From NCBI RefSeq assembly GCF_030766725.1, contig NZ_JARQWR010000009.1:1-64000 (forward strand): a stretch of DNA of 64,000 nucleotides. Reading direction: 5' to 3'. Shown here in pieces: positions 36,115 to 45,527 of the stretch. The DNA is from Flavobacterium aerium. Lineage in GTDB: Bacteria > Bacteroidota > Bacteroidia > Flavobacteriales > Flavobacteriaceae. The position numbers and the translations under genes are program-made. How positions within the stretch are numbered: position 1 is the first letter of the stretch; each line of letters starts with the position of its first letter. The notes below the pieces were generated by a model. It was not told the origin of the DNA, ran no database searches, and saw only the letters and a list, made by a program, of their open reading frames with translations.

Positions 36115-36723
36115 TTATTTTCTGATGCTATCGTGCGCATGAGATTGAGTACCGTTATTCCATTCTGTAAGAATATCAGTTGCCACAGAAGCACCACTAC
36201 CAGCAGCGATAGCCAATTGACTTCTCCATCCAGCCAAAGTACCAATTACATAAATACCTTCAGCTACTTTATGATCAACATTCGTAAGCTGTATTCTTTG
36301 TTTTTCAGGAATAGACTTCAGGTGAGGAGTTACATACTGCATTAAACCTTCAATCGCAAAACTATTAGAAGCACCAATACCTACTACAATCATTTTTGTA
36401 GAATACGATCCCTTGTTTGTGATAACGGTAAAGTGAGGGTAAGAACCTTCTACAGTCATTACTTTCTCGTCTGGAATTTGTTCGATTTGAGGATAGGTGT
36501 CCGATAAATGTTGGATGCTATCGGATAAAAGTTGAGCGCCAGTAGTTCCTGGAGCAATGCCGTAAGCATTATTAAATAAAGCATCCTGTAAGGAAGAAGC
36601 TTTTTGATGCGTGAAAATACCGATTTTTTTGTCAGCAACGAATGCTTTATTATGAGCAGATCCTAGGACTAAGGCGCAGGACATTGAAGATACTCCGCCA
36701 CCGATAATTAATACATCAAACAT
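36115..36723 (-). CDS. Thioredoxin-reductase-like FAD/NAD(P) protein
   Basis: 202 residues. Rossmann start FDVLIIGGGVSSMSCAL and a second dinucleotide-binding-like end GIYVIGTLAGWRSQLAIAAGSG (split function: FAD side). No CxxC pair is present, and it is shorter than thioredoxin reductase, so it lacks the NADPH domain. The reaction is unknown. The two-segment membrane protein gene lies 3 bases upstream. Confidence 0.75.
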   Translation of the reverse strand: MFDVLIIGGGVSSMSCALVLGSAHNKAFVADKKIGIFTHQKASSLQDALFNNAYGIAPGTTGAQLLSDSIQHLSDTYPQIEQIPDEKVMTVEGSYPHFTVITNKGSYSTKMIVVGIGASNSFAIEGLMQYVTPHLKSIPEKQRIQLTNVDHKVAEGIYVIGTLAGWRSQLAIAAGSGASVATDILTEWNNGTQSHAHDSIRK

Positions 36724-36726
36724 AAA

Positions 36727-36927
36727 CTATTGATTTTTTATTTTCTCATCAATTAATTTAGACATTCTAAAAATTAATAAGATGAAAACAGCGCAAAATG
36801 AAGCAAATATACCGATTAAAGCAACTAGACTCTCTCCTTCAAAAGGTTTGTCTAAATCCAATAAGGTAATATTAAAGACAATTAATCCTAATGCTAATGC
36901 TATTAATATGTAAGTAAAGACTTTCAT
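36727..36927 (-). CDS. Small two-segment membrane protein
   Basis: 66 residues with two hydrophobic segments (about 4-23 and 35-55) and a basic tail. It ends 3 bases before the oxidoreductase start, so they share a transcript. Function unknown. Confidence 0.65.
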   Translation of the reverse strand: MKVFTYILIALALGLIVFNITLLDLDKPFEGESLVALIGIFASFCAVFILLIFRMSKLIDEKIKNQ

Positions 36928-36986
36928 GATAAAAGGGGATAGAAATTTCTGTAAATTTTGTTTGGTGTGAAATTATGGAATGTTCG

Positions 36987-37562
36987 CTATATGAACAAAT
37001 CTTTAACGTTTGCAGCGAATAATTTAACAGCAATAGCCAATAGGACTACTCCGAAAATTTTTCGAACAACAGCCAATCCATTTTTTCCCATTTTTCGCTC
37101 AATTAAAGCCGACGACTTCAATACGATATAAACGAGAATAATATTGATTGCAATAGCAAATATGATATTGATTGTTTGAAACTCAGCACGTAATGATAAT
37201 AAAGTAGTCATCGTTCCGGCTCCTGCAATAAGAGGGAAGGCAATAGGAACGATAGAAGCCGTATTTGCTTCTTCGTCACGATATAAACGAATGCCTAAAA
37301 TCATTTCAAGAGCTAGAAAAAATAAAACAAATGAACCGGCAACAGCAAATGAATTTACGTCAATACCGATTAATTTTAAAATTTCTTCTCCAACAAATAA
37401 GAAAGAAATCATAATGATAGCCGCCACAATAGACGCTTTCTCAGATTGAATATGACCTACACGAGAACGTAGATCAACTATAATAGGAATACTTCCGATA
37501 ATATCAATTACAGCAAAAAGAATCATCCCAGCGGTAAAAATTTCTCTCCAATCTATTCCCAT
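36987..37562 (-). CDS. MarC-family integral membrane protein
   Basis: 191 residues with six hydrophobic segments; FAVIDIIGSIPI and PIAFPLIAGAGTMTT are family signatures. MarC proteins have no settled transport role. It is the first gene of a minus-strand group with the two following genes 60 bases downstream. Confidence 0.88.
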   Translation of the reverse strand: MGIDWREIFTAGMILFAVIDIIGSIPIIVDLRSRVGHIQSEKASIVAAIIMISFLFVGEEILKLIGIDVNSFAVAGSFVLFFLALEMILGIRLYRDEEANTASIVPIAFPLIAGAGTMTTLLSLRAEFQTINIIFAIAINIILVYIVLKSSALIERKMGKNGLAVVRKIFGVVLLAIAVKLFAANVKDLFI

Positions 37563-37585
37563 ATTTTCGTTTTTTTTTTGAGGCG

Positions 37586-37619
37586 CAAAAGTATTCTTTT
37601 TTCAAAGAATTTTAGCCAA
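37586..37619 (-). promoter_or_regulatory. Promoter of the MarC-family gene
   Basis: Minus strand: TTG (37619-37617), 23-base spacer, TACTTTTG (37593-37586), then GCGCC; the ATG is 24 bases further. Full match to TTG-N17-23-TAnnTTTG. Confidence 0.7.
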
Positions 37620-37791
37620 TAAATAGTTAATTTTAAGTCGCTATTTTGTCACAACTTACTCACTCTGTTATTCTTGTAAAGAATTGAGACCAAATTACTT
37701 AAAAAAATTAAAATGTAAGGTCTTTTGTAAGACTGAATTTCAGAATTATTCATTTTGGGATTTAAGCCCTTTTTATTTCGATAAATCGAAG

Positions 37792-37799
37792 TATCTTTG
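37792..37799 (+). promoter_or_regulatory. -7 box directly before the DUF3109 gene
   Basis: TATCTTTG ends 4 bases before ATG 37804, so the message may be leaderless. No convincing TTG lies 17-23 bases upstream. The box sits inside the longer open frame that begins at 37684, which argues for 37804 as true start. Confidence 0.6.
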
Positions 37800-37803
37800 C
37801 AGC

Positions 37804-38370
37804 ATGTTTCAATTAGGAAAAACCATAGTTTCAGAAGATATTTTAGAAAAAGAATTCGTTTGCAATCTTTCAGCTTGCAAAGGAGCATGCTGTGTTGATG
37901 GAGATGCAGGAGCGCCTTTAAACGAAGAAGAAACAAAAATATTAGCTGCGATTTATCCTAAAGTGAAACCCTTTCTAAGAAAAGAAGGAATTGAAGCTAT
38001 TGAAGCTCAAGGAACTTCTATTGTTGGAACCGATGGTGATCTCGAAACACCGTTGATTGGAGGGAAAGATTGTGCATATGTAATTTTTGATAAGAAAACA
38101 GCGTTATGTGGAATCGAACAAGCCTATAATCAAGGTCTCGTAGATTGGAAAAAACCAGTTTCCTGCCATTTGTACCCGATACGAATAAAAGATTTTTCAG
38201 ATTTTGCAGCGGTGAATTATGACCGTTGGGATATTTGTGATGATGCATGTTCGTTAGGAAAAGAACTAGAAGTTCCAGTGTACAAATTTGTAAAAGAAGC
38301 CTTGGTTAGAAGATTCGGGGAAGACTGGTATATGGAGCTCGAAAAAGTAGCTCAAGAAATGAAAAAATAA
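37804..38370 (+). CDS. DUF3109-family cysteine-rich protein
   Basis: 188 residues from ATG 37804. The family starts with this segment (MFQLGKTIVSEDILEKEFVC), and a -7 box just before the ATG supports it. A Cys cluster CNLSACKGACC near the N-terminus and further Cys residues (CAYV, CGIE, CHLYP, CDDAC) resemble YkgJ-like metal or Fe-S binding proteins. Function unknown. Confidence 0.85.
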   Translation: MFQLGKTIVSEDILEKEFVCNLSACKGACCVDGDAGAPLNEEETKILAAIYPKVKPFLRKEGIEAIEAQGTSIVGTDGDLETPLIGGKDCAYVIFDKKTALCGIEQAYNQGLVDWKKPVSCHLYPIRIKDFSDFAAVNYDRWDICDDACSLGKELEVPVYKFVKEALVRRFGEDWYMELEKVAQEMKK

Positions 38371-38511
38371 ACAATAAAATCTGAATTATTTTGTTGTTTT
38401 TGCTGAAATAAACATCCCACGTTTTACAGTAGGTGTCGCGTTTTTTTAATTTTAATAAATTGAAAATCAGATATTTATTTTTTTCAGAAAAATACTATAA
38501 GAAAAAATACA

Positions 38512-38546
38512 TTGTTAAAAACTCGGGGCAATTGTGGATAAGTTTG
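38512..38546 (+). promoter_or_regulatory. Candidate promoter of nrdB
   Basis: TTG (38512-38514), 24-base spacer, TAAGTTTG (38539-38546). The spacer is one base over the usual range. The leader to ATG 38647 would be about 95 bases. The 38371-38646 gap shows no gene. Confidence 0.4.
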
Positions 38547-38646
38547 GCTTTCAAATGCCATAAGAAATCACAACCTTTGTGTCTCTGAGAATCCAATAAT
38601 TTGCATTCAAAAGAATAATTCATAATACAGTAAAAGTCAGAAGAAT

Positions 38647-39624
38647 ATGTCAGAAATTGAACCAATTTTACAAGAAAATAAAAATCGATTTGTTATTTTT
38701 CCTATCAAACACCATGATATATGGGAATGGTACAAGAAAATGGAAGCAAGCTTTTGGACTGCAGAAGAAATTGATTTGCACCAAGATTTGTCAGATTGGA
38801 ACAATAAACTAAATGAAGAAGAACGTTACTTTATAAAACATATTCTAGCTTTTTTTGCTGCTTCAGACGGAATCGTAAATGAAAATTTAGCAGAAAACTT
38901 CGTGAATGAAGTACAATATGCTGAAGCAAAATTTTTCTACGGTTTTCAGATCATGATGGAGAATATTCATAGTGAAACCTATTCACTATTAATAGACACC
39001 TATGTAAAAGATGAAAATGAAAAAAACCAATTGTTCACCGCAATTGATGTTTTTCCAGCAATTAAGAAAAAAGCAGACTGGGCATTACAATGGATCGAAT
39101 CCGATTCTTTTGCAGAACGTCTAATTGCCTTTGCAGCAGTAGAAGGAATCTTCTTCTCAGGGGCATTCTGTTCAATTTATTGGTTGAAAAAAAGAGGACT
39201 AATGCCAGGGTTAACTTTTTCAAATGAATTAATCTCCCGTGATGAAGGAGTACACTGTGATTTTGCAGTACACCTACACAATCATCACCTAGTGAATAAA
39301 GTTCCAAAGGATCGTATTAGAAAAATTATTACTGATGCATTAAATATTGAACGCGAATTTGTGACGGAATCGTTACCCGTAAGTTTAATTGGTATGAATG
39401 CAGTCTTGATGACACAATATCTAGAATTTGTAACAGATAGACTATTAGTAGAATTAGGTTGTGAGAGAGAATACAATTCAACAAATCCATTTGATTTTAT
39501 GGATATGATTTCGCTTCAAGGAAAAACAAATTTCTTTGAAAAAAGAGTGTCTGAGTATCAAAAATCAGGCGTATTAAATCCCGATGTTGATTCTCAGAAA
39601 ATTAGCTTTGATGCTGATTTTTAA
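38647..39624 (+). CDS. nrdB: Class Ia ribonucleotide reductase, small subunit
   Basis: 325 residues. Diiron ligands and radical Tyr are present: Asp43 in [11 protein letters not shown], Glu105 and His108 with Tyr112 in [11 protein letters not shown], and the second ligand set in EGIFFSG and [10 protein letters not shown]. It generates the tyrosyl radical for NrdA. nrdA follows after about 100 bases. Confidence 0.95.
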   Translation: MSEIEPILQENKNRFVIFPIKHHDIWEWYKKMEASFWTAEEIDLHQDLSDWNNKLNEEERYFIKHILAFFAASDGIVNENLAENFVNEVQYAEAKFFYGFQIMMENIHSETYSLLIDTYVKDENEKNQLFTAIDVFPAIKKKADWALQWIESDSFAERLIAFAAVEGIFFSGAFCSIYWLKKRGLMPGLTFSNELISRDEGVHCDFAVHLHNHHLVNKVPKDRIRKIITDALNIEREFVTESLPVSLIGMNAVLMTQYLEFVTDRLLVELGCEREYNSTNPFDFMDMISLQGKTNFFEKRVSEYQKSGVLNPDVDSQKISFDADF

Positions 39625-39725
39625 TGGAACACAAGTAGATGTGTAGTCTGATAAAGACTTTAAAAATGCTTGATAAAATAACTTTTTCATCGTAACGATG
39701 TTGAACTTTTAAAATTTGTAACCTT

Positions 39726-42095
39726 ATGTTTGTAGTAAAAAGAGATGGCCATAGAGAGCCAGTAATGTTTGATAAGATTACGGATAGAGTAAAAAAATTA
39801 TGCTACGGTTTAAACGATCTTGTTGATCCAGTAAAAGTAGCAATGCGTGTAATCGAAGGATTATATGATGGTGTAACAACTTCTGAATTAGATAATCTAG
39901 CTGCCGAAACAGCAGCGTCAATGACTATTTCTCATCCAGATTATGCACAATTGGCAGCGCGTATCGCAGTTTCAAACTTGCATAAAAACACCAAAAAGTC
40001 TTTCTCTGAGACTATGACGGACATGTTTAATTACGTGAACCCAAGAACAGGGCAAGAAGCACCTTTACTTTCTGAAGAAGTACATCAGGTGATTATGGAT
40101 AATAGTACATTCTTAGACTCTACAATTATCTATAACAGAGATTTTAATTACGACTACTTCGGATTTAAAACATTAGAGCGCTCTTATTTATTGAGAATAA
40201 ATGGAAAAATAGCAGAACGTCCACAACATATGTTAATGCGTGTTGCCATCGGAATCCATTTAAATGATTTAGAAGCAGCAGTTGAAACGTATGAATTGAT
40301 GTCAAAGAAATTCTTTACGCATGCAACACCTACTCTTTTCAATTCAGGAACACCAAAACCTCAAATGTCATCATGCTTCCTATTGGCAATGCAAGATGAT
40401 AGTATTGATGGAATTTACGATACATTAAAGCAAACCGCAAAAATTTCCCAGTCAGCAGGAGGAATTGGATTATCAATTCATAATGTTAGAGCGACAGGAT
40501 CATACATTAGAGGAACAAATGGTACATCAAATGGAATTGTACCAATGTTACGTGTATTCAATGACACAGCCCGTTATGTAGATCAAGGTGGTGGAAAAAG
40601 AAAAGGAAGCTTTGCAATTTATATAGAAACATGGCATGCTGATATCTTTGATTTCTTGGATTTGAGAAAAAACCACGGAAAAGAAGAAATGAGAGCCAGA
40701 GATTTGTTCTTAGGAATGTGGGTTTCAGATCTATTCATGAAACGTGTACAAGAAGATTCAACATGGACATTAATGTGTCCTAACGAATGTCCGGGATTAT
40801 ACGATGTATATGGAGAAGAATTTGAAGCAATGTACCTAGCATATGAAGCAGCTGGAAAAGGAAGAAAAACCATTAAAGCACGCGACGTTTGGGAAAAAAT
40901 TCTTGAATCACAAGTAGAGACAGGAACACCCTATATGCTGTATAAAGATGCTGCAAATAGAAAATCAAACCAAAAGAATTTAGGAACAATCCGATCTTCA
41001 AACTTATGTACTGAGATTCTGGAATATACTTCTGCAGACGAAATTGCAGTGTGTAATTTAGCCTCAATATCTTTACCAATGTTTGTGGAGAATGGTGCAT
41101 TCAATCACGAAAACCTTTACGATGTAACCAAACGTGTTACCCGTAATTTGAATAAAGTAATAGATAGAAATTACTATCCAGTAAAAGAAGCAGAAAACTC
41201 TAATATGCGTCACCGTCCAGTAGGATTAGGGGTGCAAGGATTAGCAGATGCCTTTATTCTATTGCGTTTACCATTCACCAGTGACGAAGCAAAAAAACTG
41301 AATCAAGAAATTTTCGAAACATTATACTTCGCGGCAGTAACTGCATCGATGGAAATGGCTAAAGAAGAAGGACCATATTCAACTTTTGCAGGATCACCAA
41401 TTTCACAAGGAGAATTCCAGTTTAATCTTTGGGGATTAAACGATGGCGATTTAAGCGGACGTTGGGACTGGACTTCATTGAGAAAAGAAGTAATGGAGCA
41501 CGGGGTACGCAACTCATTGTTAGTAGCACCTATGCCAACCGCTTCCACTTCTCAAATTCTAGGAAACAATGAAGCTTTTGAACCGTACACTTCAAATATT
41601 TATACAAGAAGAGTATTATCTGGAGAGTTCATTGTAGTAAATAAACATTTACTAGAAGACCTTGTAGAAAGAGGATTATGGAATGAAGAATTGAAACAAG
41701 AGATCATGAGAGCAAATGGATCAATTCAACACATCACAAATATTCCATTAGACATTAAAGAACTGTATAAAACAGTTTGGGAGATGAGTATGAAAGATAT
41801 TATTGATATGTCCCGTCAAAGAGGATATTTCATTGATCAATCTCAATCATTGAATCTATTCATGGAAAATGCAAACTTTGCGAAACTTACTTCAATGCAT
41901 TTTTATGCATGGCAGTCAGGATTAAAAACGGGGATGTACTATTTAAGAACGAAGAGCGCAGTAGATGCAATCAAGTTCACTTTAAATAATGACAAGAAAG
42001 TAGAAGACGCGCCAATTGCTGTAGAAGATTTCAAAGCAATGTTACTGAAAGCACAAGCAGCAGAACCAGATGATTGCGAAATGTGTGGATCATAA
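39726..42095 (+). CDS. nrdA: Class Ia ribonucleotide reductase, large subunit
   Basis: 789 residues. ATP-cone domain (about 1-95, [16 protein letters not shown]), then the catalytic barrel with [19 protein letters not shown] and AVCNLAS cysteines and [15 protein letters not shown]. The C-terminal pair CEMCGS accepts electrons from thioredoxin or glutaredoxin. It reduces ribonucleoside diphosphates for DNA synthesis. A terminator follows. Confidence 0.96.
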   Translation: MFVVKRDGHREPVMFDKITDRVKKLCYGLNDLVDPVKVAMRVIEGLYDGVTTSELDNLAAETAASMTISHPDYAQLAARIAVSNLHKNTKKSFSETMTDMFNYVNPRTGQEAPLLSEEVHQVIMDNSTFLDSTIIYNRDFNYDYFGFKTLERSYLLRINGKIAERPQHMLMRVAIGIHLNDLEAAVETYELMSKKFFTHATPTLFNSGTPKPQMSSCFLLAMQDDSIDGIYDTLKQTAKISQSAGGIGLSIHNVRATGSYIRGTNGTSNGIVPMLRVFNDTARYVDQGGGKRKGSFAIYIETWHADIFDFLDLRKNHGKEEMRARDLFLGMWVSDLFMKRVQEDSTWTLMCPNECPGLYDVYGEEFEAMYLAYEAAGKGRKTIKARDVWEKILESQVETGTPYMLYKDAANRKSNQKNLGTIRSSNLCTEILEYTSADEIAVCNLASISLPMFVENGAFNHENLYDVTKRVTRNLNKVIDRNYYPVKEAENSNMRHRPVGLGVQGLADAFILLRLPFTSDEAKKLNQEIFETLYFAAVTASMEMAKEEGPYSTFAGSPISQGEFQFNLWGLNDGDLSGRWDWTSLRKEVMEHGVRNSLLVAPMPTASTSQILGNNEAFEPYTSNIYTRRVLSGEFIVVNKHLLEDLVERGLWNEELKQEIMRANGSIQHITNIPLDIKELYKTVWEMSMKDIIDMSRQRGYFIDQSQSLNLFMENANFAKLTSMHFYAWQSGLKTGMYYLRTKSAVDAIKFTLNNDKKVEDAPIAVEDFKAMLLKAQAAEPDDCEMCGS

Positions 42096-42114
42096 CATAA
42101 AGAATATATATTAT

Positions 42115-42147
42115 AAAAAAAGGGAAGCGATATACTTCCCTTTTTTT
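42115..42147 (+). terminator. nrdA terminator
   Basis: Stem AAAGGGAAG/CTTCCCTTT with A run before and T run after; loop CGATATA. It lies 20 bases past the nrdA stop. Confidence 0.9.
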
Positions 42148-42187
42148 ATAGCTTTGAACTAAATAATTTAATTGAATAAAGAAGCTC

Positions 42188-42901
42188 ATGAGTGCCTTAT
42201 ATTTTACCGACCGAAATCCTGTACATATAGCCGATGTGATATATGATGAACAAGTAGGACATGAAATTAATCAATTCCTAAAAGAATATCAGTTTCGTGA
42301 AATTCTGGCGCAATATGATTTACCAGTTGGAAATAAAATGCTCTTGTATGGCAAAACCGGATGCGGTAAAACCATGACTGCAAAAGCAATTGCAAAAGAA
42401 CTAGATAAGAAAATAATCATTGTGAATCTTGCGAGCATCGTCTCCTCAAAACTAGGAGAAACAGCAAAAAATATAGAAGGATTATTTAAGGAAGTAAACT
42501 ATGAAAGCTCAGTACTCTTTTTTGATGAATTTGATTCCTTAGGACAAATCAGAGATTACGATAACAAAGACAGTGGGGAGATGAAACGTGTGGTCAATAC
42601 CATGCTTCAGTTGATAGACAGTTTTCCTAAAAAATCAATTCTAATTGCCGCAACAAATCAAATTAATATGATTGATGAAGCATTGATTAGACGATTTGAA
42701 TTACGCTTAGAATTTAAGGCACCTACAAAAGAAATCCTAGATGTCTATTACGAGAAGCTTTTGAAGAAATATCCTGCTGAATACCGGAATATAAATAGAC
42801 TGTATGATATTTCTTTTGCGGAAGCACAAGTCAATGTTTTCAAAGAAGTGAAACATAAGATTATCCAAGCGGAAATAGAGAAACAGAACAAGAATAAATA
42901 G
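42188..42901 (+). CDS. AAA-family ATPase
   Basis: 237 residues. Walker A GKTGCGKT (55-62), Walker B VLFFDEFD (109-116), sensor 1 IAATNQ and an arginine-finger region EALIRRFELRL. It is only the AAA core with short flanks, resembling FtsH/spastin-type ATPases without protease domain. The partner is unknown; it precedes an RDD membrane protein. Confidence 0.85.
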   Translation: MSALYFTDRNPVHIADVIYDEQVGHEINQFLKEYQFREILAQYDLPVGNKMLLYGKTGCGKTMTAKAIAKELDKKIIIVNLASIVSSKLGETAKNIEGLFKEVNYESSVLFFDEFDSLGQIRDYDNKDSGEMKRVVNTMLQLIDSFPKKSILIAATNQINMIDEALIRRFELRLEFKAPTKEILDVYYEKLLKKYPAEYRNINRLYDISFAEAQVNVFKEVKHKIIQAEIEKQNKNK

Positions 42902-42961
42902 TACAAATAAGAACGAATCCATTAAATAAAATGGATGTATATTTATCAAAATAAAAAAGAA

Positions 42962-43468
42962 ATGTCAATAGAGGATAGTGTAAAATCTACAGAGGCAAAC
43001 AAAGGAACACGAGCCATAAATATGGTTATTGACTATACTGTGCTAATGCTGTTATTATTTGTTTTACTCTTTGGAATAGTTTTTATAATTGCAATAATTA
43101 ATCCAGACTACGCCACTGCAATATTAGGATTTGTAGAGAATACGGGCGATATGGCAGATTATATATTCGGAATTCCTGTAGCATTTTTATATTACATGAT
43201 TTTTGAAACATTAACATCACGTTCCATTGGTAAATACATCACAGGAACAAAAGTGGTGATGGAAGATGGAAGTAAACCGACAAAGACCGCTGTTTTTTAT
43301 AGAACAGTGTCAAGATGCATTCCATTTGAAACACTTACTTTTTTGCTTTCAGCAAGAGGATGGCATGATTCAATTTCTAAAACCTATGTTGTGAATGCAA
43401 AAGAATTTGAATCCAAGAGAAAATTCAATGAAGAATTTCATGAAATAGGAATTGAAAAACAAAATTAA
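42962..43468 (+). CDS. RDD-family membrane protein
   Basis: 168 residues from ATG 42962; the RDD fold begins soon after (TRAINMVIDYTVLMLLLFVL) with three hydrophobic segments and SRSIGKYITGTKVV. Function unknown. It precedes dgt by 22 bases. Confidence 0.82.
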   Translation: MSIEDSVKSTEANKGTRAINMVIDYTVLMLLLFVLLFGIVFIIAIINPDYATAILGFVENTGDMADYIFGIPVAFLYYMIFETLTSRSIGKYITGTKVVMEDGSKPTKTAVFYRTVSRCIPFETLTFLLSARGWHDSISKTYVVNAKEFESKRKFNEEFHEIGIEKQN

Positions 43469-43490
43469 TACAATCTAAGATACTAAAAAG

Positions 43491-44837
43491 ATGATGCACT
43501 GGGAGCAATTACTATCCTTAAAACGTCAAGGAGATACCAATAAAAGATTACGAAAAGAACAAGACGATACCCGTTTGGGATTTGAAGTAGATTACGACCG
43601 TATTATCTTCTCGGCAGCATTTCGTAGCTTACAAGATAAGACACAAGTAATTCCTCTTTCTAAGACAGATTTCGTACACACTAGGTTAACACATAGCTTA
43701 GAAGTTTCGGTTGTAGGTCGTTCATTAGGAAGATTAGTTGGGAAAAAAATCATAGAGAAATATCCCTATCTTCAAGAAGTACATGGATACCATATGAATG
43801 ATTTTGGAGCTATTGTAGCGGCAGCTTCGTTAGCCCATGATATAGGAAACCCACCCTTTGGTCATTCGGGAGAAAAAGCAATAGGCGAGTTTTTTAAAAA
43901 TGGAAAAGGACGTCATTACAAAGATCAATTGTCAGAAAAAGAATGGCAAGATTTAATTGATTTTGAAGGAAACGCAAACGGATTTAGCGTGCTTACCGCT
44001 TCCCGTCCAGGAATAGAAGGAGGATTGCGAATTTCATATGCTACTTTAGGTGCATTCATGAAATACCCAAAAGAATCCTTACCTAAAAAACCAACCAATA
44101 ATATATCAGACAAAAAATATGGTTTCTTTCAAACCGATAAAAAATTCTTTGATGAAATAGCAAAAGAAATGGGATTGATCCCAAATAAATCAGGAGAAGA
44201 CATTGGATTCCAAAGACACCCTTTGGCTTTTTTGGTTGAAGCAGCCGATGATATCTGTTATACAATTATTGACTTTGAAGATGGAATTAATTTAGGATTA
44301 GTCCAAGAAGAATTTGCTTTAGAATACCTGATTAATTTAGTGAAAGACTCTATCGATGTCAAGAAATACAAAACATTAACAACCAAAGAAGACCGAATAA
44401 GCTACTTAAGAGCAGTGGCGATTGGAAGTCTGATTAGTGATGCTGTTAAAGTATTTGTAGAAAATGAAAAAGCAATTCTAGAAGGAACTTTCCATCATTC
44501 CATTACTTCGAAGAGTAAATACATGGCACAGATGAATGATATTATCAACCTGAGTGTTCGAAACATTTATCAAAGTCAGGAAGTAATAGAAAAAGAGATA
44601 ACAGGATATAGAGTTATAGCAACCCTGTTGGAAAAATTCAGTATGGCTTTCAATAATGATTTTGAAGGTAAAGCAACAAATTACGATCAGTTATTGATGA
44701 AGCTATTGCCAGAGAAATATCATATACCCAAAGAAACATTATACGAACGATTACTTCATATTTGTCATTTTGTATCCATGCTCACAGATGGACAGGCATT
44801 ATTGTATTACAAAACTATAATAGGAAACAAGAGCTAA
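43491..44837 (+). CDS. dgt: Deoxyguanosinetriphosphate triphosphohydrolase
   Basis: 448 residues. HD-domain metal ligands in RLTHSLEVSVVGR and ASLAHDIGNPPFGHSGE, further HPLAFLVEAADDICY. It splits dNTPs to nucleoside and tripolyphosphate, which fits its nearness to ribonucleotide reductase. It can also limit phage growth, but nothing here points to that. Confidence 0.92.
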   Translation: MMHWEQLLSLKRQGDTNKRLRKEQDDTRLGFEVDYDRIIFSAAFRSLQDKTQVIPLSKTDFVHTRLTHSLEVSVVGRSLGRLVGKKIIEKYPYLQEVHGYHMNDFGAIVAAASLAHDIGNPPFGHSGEKAIGEFFKNGKGRHYKDQLSEKEWQDLIDFEGNANGFSVLTASRPGIEGGLRISYATLGAFMKYPKESLPKKPTNNISDKKYGFFQTDKKFFDEIAKEMGLIPNKSGEDIGFQRHPLAFLVEAADDICYTIIDFEDGINLGLVQEEFALEYLINLVKDSIDVKKYKTLTTKEDRISYLRAVAIGSLISDAVKVFVENEKAILEGTFHHSITSKSKYMAQMNDIINLSVRNIYQSQEVIEKEITGYRVIATLLEKFSMAFNNDFEGKATNYDQLLMKLLPEKYHIPKETLYERLLHICHFVSMLTDGQALLYYKTIIGNKS

Positions 44838-44850
44838 AATTTAGTGTAAC

Positions 44851-45339
44851 ATGACAACAGAAAATGTGTTTTTTGATTGTGAAGAAGCAATCCATACTAC
44901 AGATATTGATTATTTGGAAAAAGAGATAGGATATGAATTACCAGCATCCTTTCGAGTACATTATTTAAAATACAATGGAGGGATTCCAGAACGAACATAT
45001 TGTTATAACGAGACAATGTTTGAACCAATGGAAATTGCAGCTTTTAAAGCAATGGCAAAAGAAAATGACTCTAGTGTACCCTCTATACTTTCAACCTATA
45101 AATTGATGTTGGAGAAACAAGTTATCCCAATACACTTATTACCATTTGCGAATGATTGGGGAGGGAATTTTTTCTGTTTGAATCTTATTACTGGAGCAAT
45201 TAGTTTCTTCGCTACCGATAGTTTTTATGAAGAATTAAGCCCAGCAGAAAATCAAGCCAAAGCAGAAGTACAGGTTGGAACCAATTTCGGTAGTTTTATT
45301 ATCGAACTAATCGATGAAAATGAATTTGAAGAAGAATAA
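44851..45339 (+). CDS. SMI1/KNR4-family protein
   Basis: 162 residues of the SUKH fold: EIGYELPASFRVHYLKYNGG near the N-terminus and FANDWGGNFFCLNL in the middle. Members are often immunity proteins in toxin loci, but this one is 14 bases behind dgt on the conserved chromosome and has no adjacent toxin. Confidence 0.82.
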   Translation: MTTENVFFDCEEAIHTTDIDYLEKEIGYELPASFRVHYLKYNGGIPERTYCYNETMFEPMEIAAFKAMAKENDSSVPSILSTYKLMLEKQVIPIHLLPFANDWGGNFFCLNLITGAISFFATDSFYEELSPAENQAKAEVQVGTNFGSFIIELIDENEFEEE

Positions 45340-45383
45340 AAGAATATAAAATAGTATCATCCTAGCAGATTATTAAAATCTAG

Positions 45384-45416
45384 AAAGCCTGTACCACCCA
45401 TAGTACAGGCTTTTTT
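45384..45416 (+). terminator. Terminator after the SMI1/KNR4 gene
   Basis: Stem GCCTGTAC (45387-45394) with GTACAGGC (45403-45410), 8-base loop, T run. Confidence 0.9.
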
Positions 45417-45459
45417 ATATTTCGGGTAATCGAAAATAATTTTAATGAACTGAACTACA

Positions 45460-45489
45460 TTGAAATGAGAAACTTTTTCGATAGATTTG
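45460..45489 (+). promoter_or_regulatory. Promoter of the M36 protease gene
   Basis: TTG (45460-45462), 19-base spacer, TAGATTTG (45482-45489). Transcription would start near 45495, after the upstream in-frame ATG at 45465, so the gene starts at 45528. Confidence 0.7.
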
Positions 45490-45527
45490 CGCATCCCCAA
45501 TTAAAACTTAATACTATTAATTACGCT

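Noticed and set aside
37684..37803. N-terminal 40-residue extension of the DUF3109 protein
   Set aside because: It contains the -7 box and the family starts at the ATG at 37804.
44851..45339. SMI1/KNR4 protein as part of a toxin-immunity pair
   Set aside because: It follows dgt in conserved chromosome and has no toxin next to it.
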